Shown here in pieces: positions 30,842-40,113 of a stretch of DNA of 64,000 bases. Source of the DNA: Pseudidiomarina sediminum DSM 21906 (GTDB lineage Bacteria; Pseudomonadota; Gammaproteobacteria; Enterobacterales; Alteromonadaceae). The notes under the pieces are model-generated. The model made no database searches and was not told the DNA's origin. It saw only the letters and a program-made list of their open reading frames with translations. The stretch spans positions 310,001 through 374,000 of the forward strand of contig NZ_AUHL01000005.1 of the NCBI RefSeq assembly GCF_000423165.1, in the 5' to 3' direction. Positions within the stretch are counted from its first letter, which is position 1. Each line of letters begins with the position of its first letter. A program made the position numbers and the translations under genes.

Positions 30842-31957
30842 GTGGAAATCTACTTAGTTGGCGGTGCGGTGCGTGACAAATTACTCGGCAAAACGGTGCA
30901 CGAGCGAGACTACGTGGTGGTCGGAGCGTCGCCTGCAGAGCTGACTAAGCTGGGCTACCGTCAAGTTGGTAAAGACTTTCCGGTGTTTCTCCATCCGACA
31001 ACCAATGAAGAATACGCGTTAGCGCGCACCGAACGAAAAGCCGGCGTTGGTTACACCGGTTTTGCCATTGATGCAGCCCCCACCGTTACCCTTGAGCAAG
31101 ACTTATTACGACGCGATTTGACGATTAATGCTATTGCCGAACGCGAAGATGGTAGCTTGGTTGATCCCTACCACGGGTTGCGTGACCTTGAAGCCCGGGT
31201 GTTGCGTCATGTATCTGAGGCGTTTGTCGAAGACCCTTTAAGAGTTTTACGGGTTGCGCGCTTTGCCGCTCGCTTTGCCGAGGACGGCTTTACGGTAGCG
31301 CCGGAAACCCTCGCTTTAATGCGAGCCATCAGTGCTGGCGGCGAGCTTAGTACACTCGCCGCTGAGCGGGTCTGGCAAGAAACGCGCAAAGCCTTTGCCA
31401 CAGCCGCGCCGATCACTTACTTACGTACGCTGCAACAAGCCCACGCGCTACAACCTTGGTTGCTGGAGTTCAACGATAGCGCGTTGCTCGACCGGCTAGA
31501 ACAGCGTCTTAGCGGCTTATGTCCAACGGAACCTATGTTGGCCTATGCCTGTTGCGTCGGAGAGCTTGACGCAACTGCGGGACAAGCCTTGGCGACACGT
31601 TTGCGGGTACCTAATGAGTGGGAATATATGGCAGAGCTCGCACGGCACTGTCACTATCAGAATCTCCCCACAACCAATGCTGAGCAATGGATGCAATGCA
31701 TCCAGCGGGCGGATGGCTGGCGCCGGCCAGAGCGCATTGATTATCTATTGCAGATTTGGCGCCAGCAAGGACAATCACAACAACAGGGAGAACAGTTTGT
31801 CGCCGCCTACCAGGCAGCTAAAGCAGTAAATGCACGGGAACTGATTGCCGCAGCGAAAGCGCGCGGTGAACAACTGCATGGTCCCGCCGTAGGCGACGCC
31901 GTCGACGTCGCTCGTCTTGCGGCCATCACTGCGCAGTTAGATGAACCACACCAGTAA
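30842..31957 (+). CDS. cca: CCA-adding tRNA nucleotidyltransferase
   Basis: A 371-residue class II nucleotidyltransferase that builds or repairs the 3' CCA end of tRNAs without a template. [10 protein letters not shown] opens the protein, and the metal site is Glu21-Arg-Asp23; E. coli has Asp21 and Asp23, so the first carboxylate is substituted. The [11 protein letters not shown] and [16 protein letters not shown] motifs are intact. E. coli CCA (412) has an HD phosphohydrolase domain; no HD motif or equivalent is visible here, and the C terminus is shorter. The start is GTG 30842, with GGGAG about 8 bases upstream. It overlaps the end of convergent uppP by 21 bases. Confidence 0.95.
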   Translation: MEIYLVGGAVRDKLLGKTVHERDYVVVGASPAELTKLGYRQVGKDFPVFLHPTTNEEYALARTERKAGVGYTGFAIDAAPTVTLEQDLLRRDLTINAIAEREDGSLVDPYHGLRDLEARVLRHVSEAFVEDPLRVLRVARFAARFAEDGFTVAPETLALMRAISAGGELSTLAAERVWQETRKAFATAAPITYLRTLQQAHALQPWLLEFNDSALLDRLEQRLSGLCPTEPMLAYACCVGELDATAGQALATRLRVPNEWEYMAELARHCHYQNLPTTNAEQWMQCIQRADGWRRPERIDYLLQIWRQQGQSQQQGEQFVAAYQAAKAVNARELIAAAKARGEQLHGPAVGDAVDVARLAAITAQLDEPHQ

Positions 31958-32731
31958 CACAACACCAAGCAACAAACGATAGAGCACAAATGGCAACATG
32001 CCCATGCGCTCGATGACTTGTAAGAACACTTTGATGCAGAGATACGCAGCAACAAAGGAAACCACCATCCCCGTCAAGACGGGTGCCCACGCCACAGCTT
32101 CGGCTTGCTGACTTAGTTGCAGACCTTTATAGCCACCGGCTAAGGTAATCACCGGAATCGACAGGAGAAATGAAAAGCGCGCTGCATCCGTGCGTTTAAG
32201 CCCTAACAACAACCCAGCAGTAATCGTGATACCGGAACGCGACGTACCTGGAATTAAAGCGACCGCTTGCGCAATACCAATCAACATCACTTGCCGCAAT
32301 GACAAAGCTTCAATTGAAGCGGTCTCGCTTGCACGTTTATCTGCGTACCATAGTAGCCCACCAAAAATCAGTGTCGTCGTGGCGATGACCAGTGCCGAAC
32401 GACCGTAATTTTCTAACAGGTCATTGCCGAATAAACCAGCGAGTCCTGCGGGCACTGTGGCCCATATGATAAACCACGCCAGTCGACTTGCGGGATTATG
32501 CTGCCCTTTGAAACTGCCAAGCCAACTCACCAGCAGCTCAGCGACTTGCTGGCGATAATAAAACACCACAGCAGCTAAGGTCCCCACATGCACAGCGACA
32601 TCAAATGCAAGCCCTTGGTCTTGCCAGCCAAGCAGCTGAGAAGGCAAAATCAGATGCGCAGAACTGGAAATTGGCAGAAACTCAGTGAGTCCTTGAATCA
32701 ACGCGAGGATAATAGCTTCAACAGTCGACAC
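31937..32731 (-). CDS. uppP: Undecaprenyl-diphosphatase
   Basis: A 264-residue polytopic inner-membrane enzyme (BacA/UppP family) that dephosphorylates undecaprenyl diphosphate to recycle the lipid carrier for peptidoglycan and LPS. The catalytic motifs are [15 protein letters not shown] (Gln13-x3-Glu17) near the N terminus and [12 protein letters not shown] in the second half. About eight membrane segments. The start is GTG 32731, with AAGGA upstream. The gene ends convergently with a 21-base overlap over cca. It stands 17 bases downstream of folK on the same strand and is probably cotranscribed with folB-folK. Confidence 0.96.
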   Translation of the reverse strand: MSTVEAIILALIQGLTEFLPISSSAHLILPSQLLGWQDQGLAFDVAVHVGTLAAVVFYYRQQVAELLVSWLGSFKGQHNPASRLAWFIIWATVPAGLAGLFGNDLLENYGRSALVIATTTLIFGGLLWYADKRASETASIEALSLRQVMLIGIAQAVALIPGTSRSGITITAGLLLGLKRTDAARFSFLLSIPVITLAGGYKGLQLSQQAEAVAWAPVLTGMVVSFVAAYLCIKVFLQVIERMGMLPFVLYRLLLGVVLLVWFI

Positions 32732-32748
32732 TGTGTACGTCCTTGTTT

Positions 32749-33270
32749 CTAAGGGGTTTGCAGGTATGGTAAGGCTTCAAAGACGAATTCTAGCGGTTTT
32801 AACCGCTGCTCGCAACGGTAGTTTTGCCAAAGTTGCGCAAAGGTTTGCCCCTGCACTGGATGGACGAAGGTCGGTGCTAGTTCAGCTAGAGGCCAAAGCA
32901 CAAAAGCATTCTCTAGCACCTCAGTCCGCGGCAACACAATCGGCTGTTCACAGACCAGATCGGCGTAGAGCAGCACATCAATATCCAGGGTGCGAGGGCT
33001 GTACTTAGGTGCACTCGATGGGTGACCATGTTCGCGTTCAATCGTTTTACAGGCGGCAACCAGATCCGCCACCGACACATCGGTCTCAATGGCGACCACA
33101 GTATTGTAAAAGTCATGCCCGTCGAAACCTATCGCGGCACTTTCAAAGACTCGAGCCACCCGTATCGGGTGCTCTGCTGACGCAAAGCGCGCATGCAACG
33201 CTCGAATACCAGCACCAATATGATGGGTTCGCCGACGGTTACTTCCCAAACCTAAGTAGGCCGTCTGCAT
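32749..33270 (-). CDS. folK: 2-amino-4-hydroxy-6-hydroxymethyldihydropteridine pyrophosphokinase
   Basis: A 173-residue folate enzyme that transfers pyrophosphate from ATP to hydroxymethyl-dihydropterin, the step after FolB. Visible motifs: AYLGLGSN at the start, the central GxDFYNTVV pattern ([14 protein letters not shown]), and [13 protein letters not shown], which carries the metal-binding aspartates. ATG 33270 is chosen because it sits two bases after the folB stop (TAAGATG) and begins exactly at the first family strand; a start at 33303 would overlap folB. The active-site His/Arg loop is intact. Confidence 0.95.
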   Translation of the reverse strand: MQTAYLGLGSNRRRTHHIGAGIRALHARFASAEHPIRVARVFESAAIGFDGHDFYNTVVAIETDVSVADLVAACKTIEREHGHPSSAPKYSPRTLDIDVLLYADLVCEQPIVLPRTEVLENAFVLWPLAELAPTFVHPVQGQTFAQLWQNYRCEQRLKPLEFVFEALPYLQTP

Positions 33271-33271
33271 C

Positions 33272-33625
33272 TTAGGGTCGGCTTCGCTCAATCTGAACTC
33301 CAACGGTGGTCGCTATGGTTAATGCTTGCGGCTTTTCAACCCGCACACATACTCGCGTGACTGAAAACTCAGTGAGAATCAATTGCGCGACTTCTTCAGC
33401 AACCGTTTCAATCAACTGTCTCGGACGCGCTTCTACCAGCTGTTTCACAGCCTGACTCAGGGCATCGTAATCCAGCGCATCAGCAATCGCATCAGATGCT
33501 GCCGCAGCCCGTTGGTCCCAGTCCATTTCGAGATCAAATAACAAAGGTTGTCGTTGTTCGTGTTCCCACTCATAAACCCCAATCAAGGCATCGGTACGTA
33601 AACCGGTTACAAAAACTTTGTCCAT
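33272..33625 (-). CDS. folB: Dihydroneopterin aldolase
   Basis: A 117-residue cytoplasmic enzyme that cleaves 7,8-dihydroneopterin to 6-hydroxymethyl-dihydropterin and glycolaldehyde in folate synthesis. Family features: VTGLRTDALIGVYEWE with the substrate-binding Glu near residue 20, LDYDALSQAV, IETVAEEVAQ with the second Glu, and VEKPQALT with the catalytic lysine near residue 98. It leads the folB-folK pair and is divergent from plsY across a 98-base intergenic region, the same arrangement as in many gammaproteobacteria. Confidence 0.95.
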   Translation of the reverse strand: MDKVFVTGLRTDALIGVYEWEHEQRQPLLFDLEMDWDQRAAAASDAIADALDYDALSQAVKQLVEARPRQLIETVAEEVAQLILTEFSVTRVCVRVEKPQALTIATTVGVQIERSRP

Positions 33626-33723
33626 TGTCGCTCACTTTTGTTGTCAGCATAGCTATTTTATCGCAAAGCGCTTATGCTAAGTGCTTTACACTTGAATGAA
33701 AAGCGCACCGGAAAAGAAACCTT

Positions 33724-34314
33724 ATGGGTGGATTAATTGTTCTCGCCATTGTTGTTGCCTACCTGTTTGGCTCAATCAGTAGTGCAGTCCTTATCTGCAA
33801 ACTGTTTGGCCTCCCAGATCCGCGACACACCGGCTCGAATAATCCAGGCGCCACCAACGTCTATCGTCTCGGCGGCAAAATTCCCGCCATTCTGACCTTA
33901 TTCTTCGATGTCTTGAAAGGCATGATCCCAGTCTGGGGCTCTTACTTTCTCGATATCCCACCACTCTTTCTCGGCTTAATTGCCGTGGCAGCCTGTATTG
34001 GCCATATTTTCCCGCTGTATTTTCATTTTCGTGGCGGCAAAGCCGTCGCTACAGCACTTGGCGCGATGTTTCCCGTGGCATGGGAAATGGCTTTATTACT
34101 TATCTTCACTTGGTTGGTGGTCTTCAGGATCAGCAGAGTTTCATCCCTAGCGGCAATTATTACCGTCTCGCTTGCGCCGTTTTACGCCTATTGGATCAAG
34201 CCTCAATACACAGTTCCAGTAATCATGATTTCTGCCCTGATCATTTGGCGCCATCAATCGAATATTTCGCGACTACGCAGTGGCGACGAACAACGCATTC
34301 GTCGCAATAGTTAA
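33724..34314 (+). CDS. plsY: Glycerol-3-phosphate acyltransferase PlsY
   Basis: A 196-residue polytopic inner-membrane enzyme that transfers an acyl group from acyl-phosphate to glycerol-3-phosphate, the first step of phospholipid synthesis, working with PlsX. The three conserved loops are visible: [19 protein letters not shown] with the following [18 protein letters not shown], and [17 protein letters not shown]. About five membrane segments. Length matches E. coli YgiH (205). The ATG has a modest purine run (GGAAAAGAAACC) upstream. It lies convergent to tsaD, with six bases between stops. Confidence 0.96.
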   Translation: MGGLIVLAIVVAYLFGSISSAVLICKLFGLPDPRHTGSNNPGATNVYRLGGKIPAILTLFFDVLKGMIPVWGSYFLDIPPLFLGLIAVAACIGHIFPLYFHFRGGKAVATALGAMFPVAWEMALLLIFTWLVVFRISRVSSLAAIITVSLAPFYAYWIKPQYTVPVIMISALIIWRHQSNISRLRSGDEQRIRRNS

Positions 34315-34320
34315 CGCCAC

Positions 34321-35337
34321 TTACGATAAGGCTTGAAGTTGTTCTAACGGCCACCGCGGATAAGTTTTAATGCGTTCATCAACTGACTCACCTGCCAATA
34401 AACGCTGTGCCCCCGCATAAGCAATCATTGCACCATTATCGGTACAGAACTCCGAGCGCGGAAAATAAACACGGCCATTAATTTGTGTCGCAAACGCCTG
34501 CAGTTGCTGTCGTAATGCTTGGTTGGCACTTACCCCACCGGCCACGACCAAACGTTTCAACCCTGTTTGTTTTAACGCCCGCCGACATTTAATCAATAAA
34601 GTATCGACCACAGCGTCTTGGAAAGCACAGGCAATGTCAGCACGGGTTTGTGGATCACTGTCTGCCGCTGCGATGGTATTTGCTGCAAAGGTTTTCAATC
34701 CACTAAAGCTGAAGTCCAAACCTGGACGATCCGTCATGGGACGTGGGAATTGATAGCGACCACTGCGACCTTCTGCAGCCATTGCCGCTAAACGAGGGCC
34801 GCCTGGATAATCAAGCCCCATGAGTTTGGCGGTTTTATCAAACGCCTCACCGGCGGCATCATCGACAGATTCACCGAGTAGCGTGTATTGACCGATGCCA
34901 TCCACCTGTACCAGCTGGGTATGACCGCCCGAAACCAGCAAGGCGACAAAGGGGAACTGCGGCGCATCTTCTTCCAGCATTGGTGCTAACAAGTGCCCTT
35001 CCATATGGTGCACAGCGACCGCTGGAACTTGCCAGCCAAGCGCCAAACTGCGCCCCACACAGGCGCCGACTAAAAGCGCCCCAACTAAGCCGGGCCCAGC
35101 TGTGTAGGCGATGCCATCGATGTCGGCCGAGGTCAATTTTGCTTGCTGCAGGGCTGCTTGAATTAAAGGTAAGGTTTTTCGCACGTGGTCACGCGAGGCC
35201 AACTCCGGGACAACCCCGCCGTAATCCGCGTGCAACTTCACTTGCGAGTAGAGTTGGTGCGCCAACAAGCCCTGCTCGGTATCATAAATAGCGATACCCG
35301 TCTCATCACACGACGTTTCGATTCCTAATACACGCAT
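34321..35337 (-). CDS. tsaD: tRNA N6-adenosine threonylcarbamoyltransferase TsaD
   Basis: A 338-residue ASKHA-fold enzyme that, with TsaB, TsaE and TsaC, installs t6A at position 37 of ANN-decoding tRNAs. Visible: [14 protein letters not shown] at the start, metal ligands His111 and His115 in [12 protein letters not shown], the ATP-site VSGGHTQLV, and [15 protein letters not shown] near the end. Numbering coincides with E. coli TsaD when ATG 35337 is used; the longer reading from 35358 adds seven residues with no family match. It stands 51 bases downstream of pilU. The rpsU-dnaG-rpoD block often found beside tsaD is absent; plsY-folB is on its far side as in other gammaproteobacteria. Confidence 0.96.
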   Translation of the reverse strand: MRVLGIETSCDETGIAIYDTEQGLLAHQLYSQVKLHADYGGVVPELASRDHVRKTLPLIQAALQQAKLTSADIDGIAYTAGPGLVGALLVGACVGRSLALGWQVPAVAVHHMEGHLLAPMLEEDAPQFPFVALLVSGGHTQLVQVDGIGQYTLLGESVDDAAGEAFDKTAKLMGLDYPGGPRLAAMAAEGRSGRYQFPRPMTDRPGLDFSFSGLKTFAANTIAAADSDPQTRADIACAFQDAVVDTLLIKCRRALKQTGLKRLVVAGGVSANQALRQQLQAFATQINGRVYFPRSEFCTDNGAMIAYAGAQRLLAGESVDERIKTYPRWPLEQLQALS

Positions 35338-35388
35338 AAACCCTACCCGACTCCTCACAACATAACAGGGACGCTAGTTTAATCGAAC

Positions 35389-36501
35389 TCAATCGAGATC
35401 AACAGTCACACCTTTCAATGGACCATCTTCATCACGTCCCATATCACCGCTCAACTTAATGCGTAGACGTAAATCATTTGGAGCATCAGCATGCCGCAAG
35501 GCATCCTCAAACGAAATCTTACGTGCTTTGTATAGGTCGAATAAGGCTTGGTCAAAGGTTTGCATGCCAAGCTCTCGCGATTTAGCCATGATCTCTTTGA
35601 TTTCGCCCATATCGCTGGTGGCAATTTTCTCTGCCACAATCGGGCTATTGAGTAACACCTCAATTGCCGCAACACGTCCACCATCGGTGGTTGGTACCAA
35701 TTGTTGTGCGACAATACCGCGTAGGTTCAACGACAAATCAAACATGAGTTTGCCAATTTTTTCTTTTGGCACCATATGCATGATCCGCTCAATCGCTTGG
35801 TTGGCGTTGTTGGCGTGCAAGGTCGCGACACATAAATGGCCCGTTTCCGCAAAGGTAAGTGCGTACTCCATCACCTCTTGCGAGCGGATCTCACCCACCA
35901 AAATCACATCTGGAGCCTGTCGCAATGAGCTTTTTAGCGCTGCTTCAAAGCTCTCAGTGTCGGTGCCTACTTCACGCTGAGTAACCATCGACTGTCCATG
36001 TTCATGGACAAACTCTACCGGATCTTCAATGGTCAAAATATGTCCGCGCGAATGCTGATTCCGATAACCAATAAGCGCTGCCAAACTGGTCGATTTACCC
36101 GTTCCGGTACCACCGACGACCAGCATCAAACCGCGTTTTGCCATAATAAGTTTCGTCAATACGTCAGGCAGCTTTAGCTCTTCCACGGTTGGAATTTCAG
36201 TGACAATACGGCGAATCACCATGCCGGCGCGTTGACGCTGCCAAAAGACACTGACACGAAAACGGCCAATACCTTCACGAAAAATGGCAAAGTTCGCTTC
36301 GCGCTCCTGCATAAATTCATCAAGGTGCTTTTTACCGAGTGCTTCTTTAACTAAATCGAGCGCCCCTTCATCGGTCAGCCGTTGCTCGGTAATATGGCGT
36401 AGCTCACCATTAATTTTAAGGCTTGGAGGTAAGTTCGCCGAAATGAACAAATCCGACGCCTGCTTATCAATCATTACTTGTAATAGTTTATCGAGCAGCA
36501 T
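35389..36501 (-). CDS. pilU: Type IV pilus retraction accessory ATPase PilU
   Basis: A 370-residue hexameric ATPase of the PilT/GspE family that works with PilT in pilus retraction and twitching. Walker A is GGTGTGKST at 130-138; the Asp box TIEDPVEFVHEHG and the Walker B-type PDVILVGEIRSQEVM follow, then the His box TGHLCVATLHANN. It differs from PilT in lacking the AIRNLIRE-like C-terminal motif and in having an acidic tail (GRDEDGPLKGVTVDLD). AAGGAGGG lies about 8 bases before the start, an unusually strong ribosome site. It follows pilT by 21 bases. Confidence 0.95.
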   Translation of the reverse strand: MLLDKLLQVMIDKQASDLFISANLPPSLKINGELRHITEQRLTDEGALDLVKEALGKKHLDEFMQEREANFAIFREGIGRFRVSVFWQRQRAGMVIRRIVTEIPTVEELKLPDVLTKLIMAKRGLMLVVGGTGTGKSTSLAALIGYRNQHSRGHILTIEDPVEFVHEHGQSMVTQREVGTDTESFEAALKSSLRQAPDVILVGEIRSQEVMEYALTFAETGHLCVATLHANNANQAIERIMHMVPKEKIGKLMFDLSLNLRGIVAQQLVPTTDGGRVAAIEVLLNSPIVAEKIATSDMGEIKEIMAKSRELGMQTFDQALFDLYKARKISFEDALRHADAPNDLRLRIKLSGDMGRDEDGPLKGVTVDLD

Positions 36502-36522
36502 GCCGCTAACCCTCCTTCGCCG

Positions 36523-37560
36523 TTACTTAAAGGTTTCTTTGTTGGACGCTTTGCCACGCGCCTCAAGACGCGAAATCAAACCTTGGTTAAGTAGGTTCAA
36601 TAAACCTTGATCAAGGGTTTGCATACCATGCGCTGCACCGGTTTGGATAGATGAATACATCTGCGCGACTTTGTCCTCACGAATGAGGTTTTTAATTGCT
36701 GGTGTCGCGATCATAATTTCATGGGCGGCAACACGACCACCACCGACACGTTTTAGTAGGGCCTGAGAAATAACTGCACGCAAGGACTCAGATAGCATTG
36801 AACGCACCATAGGTTTTTCATCCCCTGGAAAGACATCGATAATACGGTCAATGGTTTTCGGCGCTGACGTGGTGTGCAAGGTGCCAAACACTAAGTGACC
36901 CGTTTCAGCGGCCGTCATCGCCAAACGAATGGTTTCTAAGTCACGCATCTCACCGACCAGAATCACATCAGGATCTTCACGAAGCGCCGAACGCAAAGCG
37001 TTGTTAAAGCTATGGGTATCTCGGTGAACTTCACGTTGGTTGATCAAGCTCAGTTTATTTTTATGAACGAATTCGATCGGATCTTCGATGGTTAGAATAT
37101 GGTGATGCTTACTTTCGTTGATAAAGTCCACCATCGCCGCCAACGTCGTTGATTTACCAGAACCTGTTGGCCCGGTCACCAAGACTAAACCGCGCGGTTG
37201 GTCAGCAATGGTTTTAAAAATCTCAGGAGCCCCCAGCTGCTCAAGCGTTAACACATCACTTGGGATGGTCCGCAGCACTGCACCACAGCCACGGTTTTGC
37301 ACGAATACATTCACTCGGAAACGGGCCAGATCAGGTACTTCAAACGAGAAATCACACTCTAGGTTTTGTTCGTATTCCTTGCGTTGACGGTCATTCATAA
37401 TGTCATAAACCAGCTCTTGCACTTGTTTATGCGTTAACGCTGGAATATTGATTTTACGAACGTCCCCATCTACTCGTATCATAGGGGGCGAATCAGCCGA
37501 AAGATGTAAGTCAGAAGAGTTATGTTTGACGGCAAAGCTAAGTAACTCTGTAATATCCAT
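36523..37560 (-). CDS. pilT: Type IV pilus twitching motility ATPase PilT
   Basis: A 345-residue hexameric motor that disassembles pilin subunits to retract type IV pili at the inner membrane base. Walker A GPTGSGKST at 130-138, Asp box TIEDPIEFVHKNK, Walker B PDVILVGEMRDLETI, His box TGHLVFGTLHTTSA, and the PilT-specific C-terminal TPAIKNLIREDKVAQMYS, corresponding to the AIRNLIRE motif needed for retraction. It precedes pilU on the same transcript and is divergent from yggS across only 37 bases, the standard gammaproteobacterial layout. Confidence 0.97.
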   Translation of the reverse strand: MDITELLSFAVKHNSSDLHLSADSPPMIRVDGDVRKINIPALTHKQVQELVYDIMNDRQRKEYEQNLECDFSFEVPDLARFRVNVFVQNRGCGAVLRTIPSDVLTLEQLGAPEIFKTIADQPRGLVLVTGPTGSGKSTTLAAMVDFINESKHHHILTIEDPIEFVHKNKLSLINQREVHRDTHSFNNALRSALREDPDVILVGEMRDLETIRLAMTAAETGHLVFGTLHTTSAPKTIDRIIDVFPGDEKPMVRSMLSESLRAVISQALLKRVGGGRVAAHEIMIATPAIKNLIREDKVAQMYSSIQTGAAHGMQTLDQGLLNLLNQGLISRLEARGKASNKETFK

Positions 37561-37597
37561 ACTTGATCTCTTATTGTTATTGGTGAGCCGTTACCCG

Positions 37598-38287
37598 ATG
37601 AATAGCATAAATACGCGTTTCACAGAAGTCAGCAACAGCATTCAGACAGCGTGTCAACAGTGCAATCGTAGCCCAGAATCGGTGCAATTGTTAGCTGTCA
37701 GTAAGACGAAACCTGCAACTGCCATTCGTGAGCTCTATCACCTTGGCCAGCGTGACTTTGGTGAAAACTACTTGCAAGAAGCTTTAAGCAAGCAACAAGA
37801 GCTCGCCGATTTGCCCGATCTCGTCTGGCATTTTATTGGTCCTATCCAGTCCAATAAAACCCGTGATATCGCGCAATCTTTTCAATGGGTTCACAGTCTG
37901 GACCGCGAGAAAGTCGCACGGCGTTTGAGTGAGCAACGACCTGCCCACCTACCGCCTTTAAACGTACTCATCCAAGTGAACATTGATGATGAGCAGAGTA
38001 AGTCAGGGGTTCACCCGGATGCGATTGCCGCCTTAGCGGACTTCATCGTCCAACAGCCCCAGCTGCAATTACGTGGTCTCATGACCATTCCTGCGGCGCA
38101 AGTAAGTGATCAACAACAGCAGCAGAGCTTGCAAGCCATGCAACGGTTGTTTTCTCAGCTTGCGTCCCAATATTCTACCGTAGATACACTTTCTATGGGT
38201 ATGTCGAATGACCTGACCGAAGCCATCGCTGCTGGCTCAACGCTGGTGCGTATCGGTACAGCCTTATTTGGTGCCCGCACGACCTAA
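37598..38287 (+). CDS. yggS: Pyridoxal phosphate homeostasis protein YggS
   Basis: A 229-residue PLP-binding protein of the alanine-racemase-like barrel family, involved in vitamin B6 homeostasis. Lys36 in LLAVSKTKP is the PLP lysine (E. coli Lys36); GQRDFGENYLQEA, WHFIGPIQSNK and LSMGMSNDLTEAI complete the family pattern. The start is ATG 37598, as in other YggS proteins; in-frame sequence upstream runs antisense through pilT. It begins a tight series yggS-proC-yggT-DUF4426, with gaps of 16, 11 and 2 bases. Confidence 0.95.
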   Translation: MNSINTRFTEVSNSIQTACQQCNRSPESVQLLAVSKTKPATAIRELYHLGQRDFGENYLQEALSKQQELADLPDLVWHFIGPIQSNKTRDIAQSFQWVHSLDREKVARRLSEQRPAHLPPLNVLIQVNIDDEQSKSGVHPDAIAALADFIVQQPQLQLRGLMTIPAAQVSDQQQQQSLQAMQRLFSQLASQYSTVDTLSMGMSNDLTEAIAAGSTLVRIGTALFGARTT

Positions 38288-38303
38288 CAACAAGGAGTAA
38301 CAA

Positions 38304-39131
38304 ATGACCAACCAGCCTCGCAACATCGCATTTATCGGCGCCGGAAATATGACGCAGAGTATTGTCGGAGGCATGGTAGCCAGTGGTTACCCAAGCAATC
38401 AGATTTGGGTCAGCAACCCAAGCCCAGCCAAGCTGGAGAAGTTGGCGCATGAACTTAACGTGCATACCAGCCATGACAATGCCGAAGTTGCCAAACACGC
38501 AGATGTCATCGTGCTGGCTGTGAAGCCGCAATTGATGGCTGACGTCTGCGCCGCATTACGCAACGAAGTTGCCGATTTGGCCGATAAACTGATCGTCACC
38601 ATTGCCGCTGGTATCCGTATCGAAAAATACCGCGACTATCTTGGCGCCAACATTCGCATGATTCGGGTGATGCCAAATACCCCATCTTTGGTCGGTAAAG
38701 GTATGTCGGGGCTCGTCGCTGATGATCGCGTGAGTGATGACGATAAAGCTTACATCACTGAAGCTTTTGATGGCGTAGGAGCGACCTTATGGGTGGCCGA
38801 TGAAGACGAGCTTGATATTCTTGGTGCAGTGGCAGGCAGTGGCCCTGCCTACTTCTTTGAATTCATGGCGAGCCTACAAAAAGCTGCCGTTGGACTTGGT
38901 TTTGATCGTGAAAAAGCGCGCGCTATGGTACAACAGACAGCATTAGGTGCTGCCGAAATGGCCATCGCCAGTGATTTAGAGCTCGAAGACTTACGGAAAC
39001 AGGTCACGAGTAAAGGTGGCTCTACAGCTAAGGGCATTGAACAATATCAGGCTTACGATATTGATAAAATTTCAGACGATGCCGTCAAGGCTGCGGTGCA
39101 ACGCAACCAAGAAATGGCAAAACTCTTTTAA
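38304..39131 (+). CDS. proC: Pyrroline-5-carboxylate reductase
   Basis: A 275-residue NAD(P)H enzyme for the last step of proline synthesis. The Rossmann start IAFIGAGNMTQSIVGGM, the central VIVLAVKPQLM, RVMPNTPSLVGKGMSGL and the C-terminal TSKGGSTAKGIE (substrate-binding region) are all present. AAGGAG lies eight bases before the ATG. Together with proB and proA at 47276-49638, all three proline synthesis genes are in this window, though in two separate operons; putA degrades the product. Confidence 0.97.
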   Translation: MTNQPRNIAFIGAGNMTQSIVGGMVASGYPSNQIWVSNPSPAKLEKLAHELNVHTSHDNAEVAKHADVIVLAVKPQLMADVCAALRNEVADLADKLIVTIAAGIRIEKYRDYLGANIRMIRVMPNTPSLVGKGMSGLVADDRVSDDDKAYITEAFDGVGATLWVADEDELDILGAVAGSGPAYFFEFMASLQKAAVGLGFDREKARAMVQQTALGAAEMAIASDLELEDLRKQVTSKGGSTAKGIEQYQAYDIDKISDDAVKAAVQRNQEMAKLF

Positions 39132-39142
39132 GGTAACGAACT

Positions 39143-39667
39143 ATGGAACTGACCCGCTTTCTTATCACCATACTCTTCGAGTTGTTTTTGATGGTGGTCA
39201 TTTTACGCGTATGGCTACAAGCCGCTCGCGCAGATTTTTATAACCCTATGAGTCAATTCGTAGTGAAAATCACCAACCCATTGGTATTACCGCTGCGTAA
39301 GTTGATCCCGACCGTCGGCGTCTGGGATCTTGCCTCTGTAGTGTTAGTTTTACTGGTGAGTTTTGGCAAGTACGTCGCCCTTTCAGCCGCGCTTGGTTAC
39401 CCATTTATTTGGCCGGACCTTGCGTTACTTGGGGTGCTTGGCGCTATCAGTCAGTTCCTCCAGTTGCTGTTCTGGATTGTCATTATTCGCGCTTTGTTGA
39501 GCTGGTTTTCACAGGGCTACAATCCAATGCAAGCTATTTTAATTCAGTTAACTGAGCCATTTTTAGCTCCGATCCGTCGTATCTTGCCTCCGATTGGCGG
39601 CCTAGATTTATCGGTGTTAGTGCTAGTTATTGGTATTCAAGCCTTACGCATCTTAATTGGAGTTTAA
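39143..39667 (+). CDS. yggT: YggT family membrane protein
   Basis: A 174-residue integral membrane protein with two tandem YGGT repeats: each has a hydrophobic helix followed by PL-type loops (FYNPMSQFVVKITNPLVLPLRK in the first half, YNPMQAILIQLTEPFLAPIRR in the second). The molecular function is not settled; in various bacteria relatives are linked to osmotic tolerance, cell shape or chloroplast-like division roles. It sits in the conserved yggS-proC-yggT cluster, two bases before the DUF4426 gene. Confidence 0.92.
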   Translation: MELTRFLITILFELFLMVVILRVWLQAARADFYNPMSQFVVKITNPLVLPLRKLIPTVGVWDLASVVLVLLVSFGKYVALSAALGYPFIWPDLALLGVLGAISQFLQLLFWIVIIRALLSWFSQGYNPMQAILIQLTEPFLAPIRRILPPIGGLDLSVLVLVIGIQALRILIGV

Positions 39668-39669
39668 TC

Positions 39670-40113
39670 ATGGCAGGTTATTTAGCGCGTTTCCTCGTTG
39701 CTTTATGTTTCGTTGGCGCCTTGGCACCAGCGTCTGCGCTCGCCGAGCAAAGCAAACGTTTGGGCCCATGGGAAGTTCATTACAACGCCTTTAACTCGAC
39801 GCTGTTACGCCCCGAAATGGCGCAACAGTATAACCTTGAGCGCTCGTCACGGATTGCGACGCTGAACATTGCCGTGCTGGCGGCAAATGAAGCCGGTAAG
39901 CCTGCGCAACGCGTGAGCATCGAAGGATATGCGATGAACCCGCTGAGCATGCAGCAAAACCTTGAATTTCAAGAGGTGGTTGAAGGTGATGCGGTGTACT
40001 ACATCGCGCAAACGTCGTTCACCCACTTAGAGACGTTGCGTTTTTTCATCACCATGAAACAAGGTAAAGAGCAACACGAACTGAAGTTCTCGAAAGAGTT
40101 TTGGGAAAATTAA
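39670..40113 (+). CDS. DUF4426 periplasmic protein
   Basis: A 147-residue exported protein of unknown function. A signal peptide (ARFLVALCFVGALAPASA, cleavage near ALA-EQ) is followed by a beta-rich domain with LGPWEVHYNAFNSTLL and LEFQEVVEGDAVYYIAQ. This family regularly follows yggT in marine gammaproteobacteria. GGAG lies about 7 bases before the ATG, and the gap to yggT is two bases, so translation is coupled. The stop overlaps convergent cvrA by four bases; unlike other convergent pairs here, I see no hairpin at this junction. Confidence 0.85.
   Translation: MAGYLARFLVALCFVGALAPASALAEQSKRLGPWEVHYNAFNSTLLRPEMAQQYNLERSSRIATLNIAVLAANEAGKPAQRVSIEGYAMNPLSMQQNLEFQEVVEGDAVYYIAQTSFTHLETLRFFITMKQGKEQHELKFSKEFWEN

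Noticed and set aside
37448-37597. N-terminal extension of yggS by 50 codons
   Set aside because: The extra part is antisense to pilT, and YggS proteins begin at the MNSINTR position with Lys36 correctly numbered.
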